Shown here: one piece after another, positions 6,368 to 13,455 of the stretch | Layout: every line of letters starts with the position of its first letter | How positions within the stretch are numbered: position 1 is the stretch's first letter | DNA from: Hyphomonadaceae bacterium | GTDB lineage: Bacteria > Pseudomonadota > Alphaproteobacteria > Caulobacterales > Hyphomonadaceae | NCBI GenBank assembly: GCA_030696545.1 | Contig: JAUYSA010000532.1 | Coordinates: forward strand, 1 to 13,455 | Reading direction: 5' to 3' | DNA: 13,455 nt | Made by a program: the position numbers and the translations under genes | The notes under the pieces: model-generated | What the model saw: only the letters and a program-made list of their open reading frames with translations | Told to the model about the DNA's origin: nothing | Databases searched by the model: none

Positions 6368-7585
6368 CTAGCGGCAGGATCGCACAATTCCGGAAAGCTT
6401 GTCGCGATCCAGATTCATCGAGACGAGGTTGAAGCCGGTAACGCCGTTGGTATCCGGCTCCGTCGTGGCTATCTGAAAGAGCCTCGCGCCGGTGATGACA
6501 TCCAGAAGGCGCGGCGAAAGGTCTATCGTCACCTGGATGTTGCCGTGCTCCGTCACTTTCGGCGGATCGATGATCTCGTAGGGTTGCAACGCCACATTGC
6601 GGATGTCCGCAAAGCCATCCGGCCTCTGCGCATCCAGCTGCCAGAAGACGGACAGTCCCCTGGATGCGAGATCAACCACGTGCTGCGCATCGATCGGTCC
6701 GGTGCTGCGCCGGACATCATGCACCACCCATAGATACAGCCGTGGCGCGCCCGTGCGGTTGCAGAAGATCTCGACCTTGTCGTCCTTCCACTGATTGCCC
6801 TGCCGGTAGCGCAGGAAGAACTGGCCCTGAGCGTCGGTTTCAAAAGCCCAGGACTCCGTCTTGTACTCATAGACGATCCGGTACTCTCTCAGCTTTTCTT
6901 CCGAGAGCGCGTTTATCGTCTCTGGTCCGGCCTTCGACATTTCGGTCAGGAAGATCGGGTCCACGCCCATCGAGCGTACGTATTCCACCACGGCGCCGTT
7001 GGCGATCTGGACCATGGTCAGCGCTTCGTTGAGCTCGGGGCAGTAGTTCACGTACGGCATCGGCACCCATGGGAATTGCGCCAGCGCCTTGCGCTTGTCG
7101 ACGCAGTTCATGCTCACCTGGTGGACCGCGAAGATCGAGCCGGGCCGCACTTCCCGCTTCACACCGCCAAGAAAGGCAAGTGAGCAGGCCGAGACACAAT
7201 GGCCGGGATAGACGCGGCTGAATGCATCGAGATCGATTGTGTTGGCGTCCGCCGGATTACGTGTGTTGCGCGCCACGCCCGTATTCAGGTTGGCTTGCCG
7301 GATGATCTTACCGACTTCCATCCCGGCCGTCAGATCGCCGCCCAGAGACGAGAGATAGATCATCGTCTCCGGCGTCTGCTGGGTGCTGCGCTTCAGGAAG
7401 GCGCGCAGGGCTTCCGGCGTTTCGGGCGTGAACTCGCCGTCCGCAAAAATCGCCGGCACGTCGCCGTAAACGGAGCCCCACTCAAATGTCATGGGTTGAT
7501 CGGCCATGGCCGCTGGCGCCGCCAGCATCCATCCGCTCAAGGCTGCCAGCAGCCCGCTCACAAAGCCTGTCCGCCGCCCTCCCAT
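6368..7585 (-). CDS. Exported ClpP/crotonase-fold protein (COG3904-like predicted periplasmic protein)
   Basis: From ATG 7585 the product has 405 residues with a Sec signal peptide (basic MGGRR, hydrophobic core about 7-25, likely cleavage after A-M-A, residue 28). The next 140 residues resemble the ClpP-like fold of periplasmic 'COG3904' proteins: a strand ending IYLSSLGGDLTAGMEVGKII (76-95), whose Gly-Gly would form the oxyanion site, then GHCVSACSLAFLGG (128-141) with Ser132 as candidate nucleophile, and F-A-V-H-Q-V with His155. About 240 C-terminal residues, including EIFCNRTGAPRLYLWVVHDV, match nothing I recognise. The start at 7585 is chosen over an upstream in-frame TTG (7615) because it has a strong GGGAGG and gives a proper signal peptide. 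It lies 82 nt after meaB on the same strand. Proteolytic activity is unproven. Confidence 0.72.
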   Translation of the reverse strand: MGGRRTGFVSGLLAALSGWMLAAPAAMADQPMTFEWGSVYGDVPAIFADGEFTPETPEALRAFLKRSTQQTPETMIYLSSLGGDLTAGMEVGKIIRQANLNTGVARNTRNPADANTIDLDAFSRVYPGHCVSACSLAFLGGVKREVRPGSIFAVHQVSMNCVDKRKALAQFPWVPMPYVNYCPELNEALTMVQIANGAVVEYVRSMGVDPIFLTEMSKAGPETINALSEEKLREYRIVYEYKTESWAFETDAQGQFFLRYRQGNQWKDDKVEIFCNRTGAPRLYLWVVHDVRRSTGPIDAQHVVDLASRGLSVFWQLDAQRPDGFADIRNVALQPYEIIDPPKVTEHGNIQVTIDLSPRLLDVITGARLFQIATTEPDTNGVTGFNLVSMNLDRDKLSGIVRSCR

Positions 7586-7594
7586 GGGCTGCCG

Positions 7595-7600
7595 CCTCCC
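7595..7600 (-). promoter_or_regulatory. Ribosome binding site for the ClpP-like exported protein
   Basis: GGGAGG on the minus strand ends 9 nt before the ATG at 7585. It favours that ATG over the upstream in-frame TTG at 7615, which lies too far upstream to use it. Confidence 0.6.
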
Positions 7601-7667
7601 GAATCCAACTGGCAATCTCTATCGTCGCGGTCTCAACGAGCAATGACCGGGCCGCATTACAGACCGC

Positions 7668-8621
7668 TCACCTGGCTCCAAAAAAGAGCGCCAGAAGCTC
7701 ATCTGCTGCTGCAGACGCCGGAATTTGCCCGTCCGCGACTCCCTGGCGCACAGGGCGAAGCCGGGCAGCCACAAGCGGATCGCGCGCAAACCCGTCCGCC
7801 AACCCTTCCTGGATCAGGGCGTCCAGCCAGCGCACCTGCTGCCCCGCACGCCGCCGCGCCCGGCTGCCGGAAGATTCGGTCTTCGTCCTGTGTAGCTCAA
7901 TTGCGGCCCACAGCTCGGGCAGCCCTTTGCCCGCAAACCCCGAGATCGTCTGCACCGGGGGCGCCCAGTCCGGATCGGCCTGCTCCATGATGTGCAGCGC
8001 CACCTCATAGGCTCGCGCCGCCCGCTTGGCCGCCGTCGGATCAATGTCCGCCTTGTTGACGGCGATCAGGTCCGCAACTTCCAGCACGCCCTTCTTGATG
8101 CCCTGCAACTCGTCACCCGCATTCGGCAGCATCAGCACGAGGAAGAAATCCACCATGTCGGCGACGACCGTTTCCGACTGGCCGACGCCGACCGTCTCCA
8201 CGAGGATCACGTCATAGCCCGCCGCCTCGCACAGCAGTATCGTCTCCCGCGTCTTGCGCGACACGCCGCCGAGCGTCTCACCGGCGGGCGAAGGGCGGAT
8301 GAACGCGTTCTCGTCCGCCGCCAGCTTCGCCATGCGTGTCTTGTCGCCAAGGATTGATCCGCCAGATCGGCGCGAAGTGGGGTCGACAGCCAGCACCGCC
8401 ACCTTCCGGCCCATCCCTGTCAGCAGCGTTCCGAACGCCTCAATGAACGTCGACTTACCCACGCCGGGCACGCCTGTGATCCCGATGCGTTGCGCGCGTC
8501 CGGTGTGAGGCATTATCGTGGAGAGCAACGCACGCGCCTCAGCCTGATGGTCCGCTCGCCGCGACTCCACAAGCGTGATGGCGCGGCCAAGTCCGGCGCG
8601 GGTGGAAAGGTCAGTCGTCAC
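7668..8621 (-). CDS. meaB: MeaB (ArgK-type) G-protein chaperone of methylmalonyl-CoA mutase
   Basis: The 317-residue protein is a SIMIBI-class GTPase that gates adenosylcobalamin loading and protects methylmalonyl-CoA mutase from inactivation in the cytosol. Visible motifs are Walker A GVPGVGKST (50-58), VDPTSRRSGGSILGDKTRM (79-97, switch region typical of MeaB), ETVGVGQSE (142-150) and the guanine-specificity NKAD (189-192). The C-terminal helical part (about 225-317) forms the dimerisation arm in known structures. Older annotations call the family ArgK (arginine/ornithine transport kinase), which is outdated. The start is GTG at 8621 with a weak ribosome site. The cognate mutase gene lies upstream on the same strand, separated by a lipoprotein gene and a broken EEP gene rather than adjacent as is common. 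Confidence 0.95.
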   Translation of the reverse strand: MTTDLSTRAGLGRAITLVESRRADHQAEARALLSTIMPHTGRAQRIGITGVPGVGKSTFIEAFGTLLTGMGRKVAVLAVDPTSRRSGGSILGDKTRMAKLAADENAFIRPSPAGETLGGVSRKTRETILLCEAAGYDVILVETVGVGQSETVVADMVDFFLVLMLPNAGDELQGIKKGVLEVADLIAVNKADIDPTAAKRAARAYEVALHIMEQADPDWAPPVQTISGFAGKGLPELWAAIELHRTKTESSGSRARRRAGQQVRWLDALIQEGLADGFARDPLVAARLRPVRQGVADGQIPASAAADELLALFFGAR

Positions 8622-8667
8622 GCGAATCCGTGTGCTTGGGTCAGCTTATGAAAGGGGTTCCTACGCT

Positions 8668-8700
8668 GCGCCTGTGCATGCATCAAGGATGCACTCGCGC
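8668..8700 (-). other. Imperfect stem-loop at the end of the EEP gene
   Basis: The sequence folds as GCGC, a 2x2 internal mismatch, then GTGCAT pairing with ATGCAC across a 9-nt loop. It spans the stop codon of the EEP gene (8685-8683). Only a weak pyrimidine run (CCCCTTTC on the minus strand) follows, so it is not a convincing terminator; it could slow polymerase or protect mRNA between the EEP gene and meaB, or be chance. Confidence 0.3.
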
Positions 8701-9588
8701 CAGCAGCGCGCGGTGATCAGACCCCGTCGACGGCGCCACACGATACGCACTCGCCTTCAAGGCTGGCGAAACAATAATGTGGTCGATCGGCAAGCCCAGC
8801 AGCGGCAGGTTGCTGAACCAGGTCGGCGCGAACAGGTACCCACCGACCCGTCGTCCCGGGATCGACGAGAACGCGGGGCACCACGGCGTGGCGTTGAAGT
8901 CGCCGGCCAGAATAAACGGCTCCCGCATTCGCGCCTTCACGGCGTCGATGTGCGCATCGCGCTCGCGCAATAGTTGAGGCGTGTTCGGTGGCGTTGGGTG
9001 AACAGCCACGACGTTCAGTCGTGTCTCGCCGACCGTGATGTTGCAGGCCACCTAAGGCCGATGGCTTGGACCCGGCCCCGGCAGCAGCTCAACGTCATCC
9101 AGCGGCACGCGAGAAAACGCTACGATCCGCGTCACGAAAGTCGCGCGGGGCGTTGGTCCTGTGTCGAAGCGATAGGGGTAGTCGCCAGCAAGAAAGGCCG
9201 CCGGGTCCGCCTCGGGAAACTCACCGATCAGGATCAGGTCTGCATTCTGCGCCTTCGCCCATGCCAGCGTCCGCTCCAGCGCATGCCGCTTCTTCCAGAC
9301 ATTCGCCCACACAACAGAAACGCCCGGCGTCGACGCCAGCTTCTCTTGCGGCTTTATCCAGCCCGGTGCGAGCAGGGCGCCATAGTTCACCAGCGCCAGT
9401 CCGCCCGAAATCGCTGCCCACTCCCAACGCTCACCCAGCAATATACACAACAGCGCGCCGCCCAGACCGGCGGCAATCAGGTGTGGCCTGAAGTGTGTCA
9501 GCAATTCAATCGGCCAGCGCGCCCGCCGGATCAGGCTGGCCAGCGTCATCACGCCCAACAGAGCGACTAAGATCGGCGCAACCGACAC
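8683..9588 (-). pseudogene. Endonuclease/exonuclease/phosphatase (EEP) family membrane protein interrupted by an in-frame TAG
   Basis: Two consecutive open stretches (9588-9052 and 9051-8683) lie in the same frame, separated only by TAG at 9054-9052. Read through, they give one 301-residue protein: three N-terminal hydrophobic helices (about 4-20, 35-52, 58-75), then an EEP domain. Candidate catalytic residues fall on both sides of the stop: Asn96 (VVWANVW) and Glu123 (LIGEF) before it; AVHPTPP, GDFNATPW (229-236), DHIIVS (269-274) and SDHRALLARV (290-299) after it. Neither half can be an active enzyme alone. The codon after the stop is GTG, so re-initiation is conceivable. A single base change from CAG, TGG, TTG or similar would explain the stop; a sequencing error or recoding is also possible. 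The start GTG 9588 lies 12 nt after the lipoprotein stop. The substrate is unknown. Confidence 0.8.
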
Positions 9589-9600
9589 CGCCGTCTTGCT

Positions 9601-10077
9601 CTACGGACGACGATCCAGCATCTGCTGCGCATCGTACGCGGCCGGGTCAGAAGGCTTGGCTCCGCGCCCCAGCAGGATTTCCAGCGAGGTCTGATATTGG
9701 CGCGTGTCAGCGCCGAAATTGAAGCCCAGGCCGACGCCCACGGCAGATCCGTAAGATCCGCTCGATCCGCCAATCCCAAGGCTTGGCCCCGAATTTGTTT
9801 GTCCGCCGCTGACAAGATCCGTGCTGCGCGTGACCACGGTGAACCACTGCGCGCCATTCTGCAGGGCCAGCTCCGCAGCCCTGCGCAGAGCAAGGTCTTC
9901 CACCTGCGGCGGCTTCAGGTCGGCATTGGCGCGAAAGGATACGCGATAGCGGTCGTTCTCGAGACGTTGCTCGCGATACCCCATCTCGCTCGACGCCACG
10001 GCTGGGCCATAGACAGTCGGTGCTCCGGCGCAGGCGGAAAGGGCGAGAAGTGCAAAGGCGGCGATGAGGCGTTTCAT
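9601..10077 (-). CDS. Small lipoprotein resembling the Caulobacter CC0125/CC1285 family
   Basis: The 158-residue product begins with a lipoprotein signal: MKRLIAAFALLAL then lipobox L-S-A-C, with Cys16 as the lipidated residue. A conserved-looking block follows: GYREQRLENDRYRVSFRANA (33-52) and VEDLALRRAAELALQNGAQW (59-78), i.e. a 'GY..RLE..RYRV.FR.N....VED..L.RAAELAL..G..WF' pattern that I associate with CC0125/CC1285-type lipoproteins of Caulobacterales. That assignment is from memory of the pattern. A Gly/Ser-rich stretch (99-122) follows. A good GGGAG lies before the ATG at 10077. Function is unknown; an outer-membrane or periplasmic face location is likely because Ala follows Cys16. It sits 80 nt after the mutase gene and 12 nt before the EEP gene. 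Confidence 0.78.
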   Translation of the reverse strand: MKRLIAAFALLALSACAGAPTVYGPAVASSEMGYREQRLENDRYRVSFRANADLKPPQVEDLALRRAAELALQNGAQWFTVVTRSTDLVSGGQTNSGPSLGIGGSSGSYGSAVGVGLGFNFGADTRQYQTSLEILLGRGAKPSDPAAYDAQQMLDRRP

Positions 10078-10157
10078 GGCGTTTCTCCCAGTCTCTCAAG
10101 GTAACGCGTTTCGCAGCCTAGGCCACCCCGCCGCCGCACCCCTGACTCGGCTCGATG

Positions 10158-12353
<2,196 letters not shown>

Positions 12354-12360
12354 CGGCGGG

Positions 12361-12366
12361 CTCTCC
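12361..12366 (-). promoter_or_regulatory. Ribosome binding site for methylmalonyl-CoA mutase
   Basis: GGAGAG on the minus strand is separated by 7 nt from ATG 12353. This supports the shorter start; the in-frame GTG at 12407 has no comparable site. Confidence 0.55.
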
Positions 12367-12423
12367 GGGAAACGCGGATTCGACTGGGTTTTTCCTAGCA
12401 CGTCCACACCCGTGTCATGAAGC

Positions 12424-12439
12424 CTTCGCAGTTGCGAAG
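12424..12439. promoter_or_regulatory. Dyad CTTCGCA-gt-TGCGAAG upstream of methylmalonyl-CoA mutase (candidate operator)
   Basis: A perfect 7-bp inverted repeat with a 2-nt centre lies in the 246-nt region between the divergent mutase and EF-hand genes, centred about 78 nt upstream of the mutase ATG. It has the size and symmetry of a dimeric regulator site. Its core loosely resembles the TTTGCAAA element reported for the ScfR-type regulator PccR of Rhodobacter propionyl-CoA genes, but does not match it exactly and is not present as the tandem copy described there. It could also be a small hairpin. Regulation is inference. Confidence 0.35.
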
Positions 12440-12599
12440 CGAAAACCGCTCATGCCACGTTCATAACCGCTGCCTTACAGCCCTTCCATCGACAGGCAAC
12501 TGCGACGGACTGCTCCCCGCCTGACGTTCAACTCTGCATCGCCGCCGACGCGACGGGACGACTCGCCGGCAAACGCATTGATCCACGGAGAAAATCCCA

Positions 12600-12887
12600 A
12601 TGACATTCGGAAAACTGGTCGTCCTGCCGGCCTTCGGCCTGGTCCTGGCTGCACCTGCCTTCGCTCAGCCCACGCCCCCCACGCCGGAAGAGCGCGCCGC
12701 GCGCTTCGAAAAGGCCGACGCCAACAAGGACGGCAAGCTCGACAAGGCCGAGTTCGTTTCCAGCCTGCCGGAGCGGGCGCAAGCCATGGCCGACCAGATC
12801 TGGTCCTCGCGCGTCGACGGCGATGGCGATGGCTTCGTGACCAAGGAGCAATACCTCGCCCTCCGCATGGGCCCGCGCCCGGAGTAA
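12600..12887 (+). CDS. Small exported EF-hand (calcium-binding) protein
   Basis: The 95-residue precursor has a Sec signal peptide (MTFGKLVVLPAFGLVLAAPAFA, likely cut after residue 22) and a mature part of about 73 residues with two EF-hand loops. Loop 1, DANKDGKLDKAE (40-51), has canonical ligands at positions 1, 3, 5, 9 and the Glu at 12. Loop 2, DGDGDGFVTKEQ (73-84), has Asp at 1, 3 and 5 but Gln instead of Glu at position 12, which would lower calcium affinity. Such small periplasmic EF-hand proteins are common in alphaproteobacteria with unknown roles; buffering or sensing of calcium is inference. GGAGAAAA precedes the ATG, and a strong terminator follows, so the gene is probably monocistronic. 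Confidence 0.9.
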   Translation: MTFGKLVVLPAFGLVLAAPAFAQPTPPTPEERAARFEKADANKDGKLDKAEFVSSLPERAQAMADQIWSSRVDGDGDGFVTKEQYLALRMGPRPE

Positions 12888-12911
12888 GCGTCTCTTCAAT
12901 CCTCGATAGAG

Positions 12912-12945
12912 CGGCCGGCGACATCCTCGCCGGCCGTTTCTTTTT
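12912..12945 (+). terminator. Rho-independent terminator after the EF-hand gene
   Basis: A perfect 10-bp GC-rich stem, CGGCCGGCGA (12912-12921) with TCGCCGGCCG (12927-12936), closes a 5-nt loop and is followed by TTTCTTTTT. It starts 24 nt after the EF-hand stop codon and insulates the downstream gene. Confidence 0.92.
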
Positions 12946-13000
12946 GGTTGCAGCCACCGCCCGGTTTCCTATCCCTATGAGCCACTGGAGGGAGACGGAC

Positions 13001-13455
13001 ATGCGCGGCGCCCTGATCTTCATGCTAGCGATTATCGCCAGCGCGCCTGCTCTCGCGCAGGAGCCCTATCGCGCCCCCCGCACATGGCTCGGACAGCCCG
13101 ACCTGCAGGGTTACTGGACCAACGAGACCAAGACGCGGCTTGAGCGCCCTGTGGAGATGGGTGATCGCCTCATCCTGACGCCTGAAGAGGTTGCCGAGAT
13201 CGACTCATTCTCTAAGTTTCACCCTGCCATGCGCGTCGATGGCCAGCCACGCACCAGCTTCATCACCGATCCCGCAAACGGTCAGGTCCCGCCGATGAAG
13301 CCCGGCGTTGCGCCCGACACAAACCGCCGCACGTCGCTCCTGCCCGGCGAGAGATACACAGACGGTCCGGAGCTGCAGCTCATCGACGACCGCTGCATCC
13401 TGCCGATCGGCAACAATGCCGGCCCGGTCATGCTGCCTCTCAATGGCAATTCCAA
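13001..13455 (+). CDS. Exported protein of unknown function, N-terminal part (3' end outside window)
   Basis: An open frame starts at ATG 13001 after a strong GGAGGGAGA and stays open to the window edge (151 full codons). Residues 1-19 form a Sec signal peptide (MRGALIFMLAIIASAPALA, followed by QEP). The mature part begins with TWLGQPDLQGYWTNETKTRL (27-46) and ERP, then LTPEEVAEID, a segment around ITDPANGQVPPMKPG, and later GPELQLIDDRCI and GPVMLPLNGNS. This 'PDLQGYWTN...LERP...GQVPP...DRCI...GP.MLP' pattern recurs in uncharacterised secreted proteins of Proteobacteria and Acidobacteria that I remember without a known function. It has its own short upstream region after the terminator; I see no convincing promoter hexamers there. 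Confidence 0.78.
   Translation, partial: MRGALIFMLAIIASAPALAQEPYRAPRTWLGQPDLQGYWTNETKTRLERPVEMGDRLILTPEEVAEIDSFSKFHPAMRVDGQPRTSFITDPANGQVPPMKPGVAPDTNRRTSLLPGERYTDGPELQLIDDRCILPIGNNAGPVMLPLNGNS

Noticed and set aside
7586..7615. TTG 7615 as start of the ClpP-like protein
   Set aside because: It would add 10 residues before the signal peptide and lacks a ribosome site, whereas ATG 7585 has GGGAGG.
9052..9054. TAG as pyrrolysine or other genome-wide reassigned codon
   Set aside because: Nine other genes in the window end at TAG in sensible places, so TAG works as a normal stop here.

Overview
This GC-rich, gene-dense window looks like the chromosome of an alphaproteobacterium, most plausibly of the Caulobacterales/Hyphomonadaceae type. 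The clues are a Caulobacter-style small lipoprotein, a membrane-anchored H3TH-domain protein, a B12-dependent methylmalonyl-CoA mutase with MeaB, and several SpoU/RluB-type RNA-modifying enzymes. It is mostly ordinary housekeeping and accessory metabolism. I see no insertion sequence, CRISPR array, prophage or defence island. The organism assignment is inference from gene content.

Left part (1-4390): the 3' end of a PepSY-type membrane protein overlaps (ATGA) an RsuA/RluB-family pseudouridine synthase with a long basic tail, followed by a glutathione S-transferase. A minus-strand tRNA-Trp(CCA) with a recognisable promoter sits between the GST and a PaaI-type hotdog thioesterase. The thioesterase converges on a two-gene minus-strand unit: a SpoU/TrmH methyltransferase and an RlmI-like SAM-dependent methyltransferase, joined by a GTGA overlap.

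Middle (4391-6348): a plus-strand pair encodes a membrane-anchored OmpA-domain protein and, directly abutting it (TAG|ATG), a membrane-anchored coiled-coil protein ending in an H3TH-like domain. This pair converges on a minus-strand GFA-type zinc protein. Both convergent pairs in the window end in a single shared CTAG, so the two stop codons overlap on opposite strands.

Right part (6368-12353, all minus): reading in transcription order, methylmalonyl-CoA mutase (scpA/mcm), a small lipoprotein, an endonuclease/exonuclease/phosphatase (EEP) family gene, meaB, an exported ClpP-fold protein and the GFA protein. The EEP gene is broken by one in-frame TAG in the middle of its catalytic domain. Mutase and MeaB belong to propionyl-CoA to succinyl-CoA conversion (B12-dependent rearrangement plus its G-protein chaperone). 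A dyad lies about 80 nt upstream of the mutase start.

Right edge (12600-13455, plus): a secreted small EF-hand protein with a clear rho-independent terminator, then the 5' part of an exported protein of unknown function that runs off the window. Of 15 complete natural gene ends, 9 are TAG, 4 TGA and 2 TAA, which is an unusual bias.
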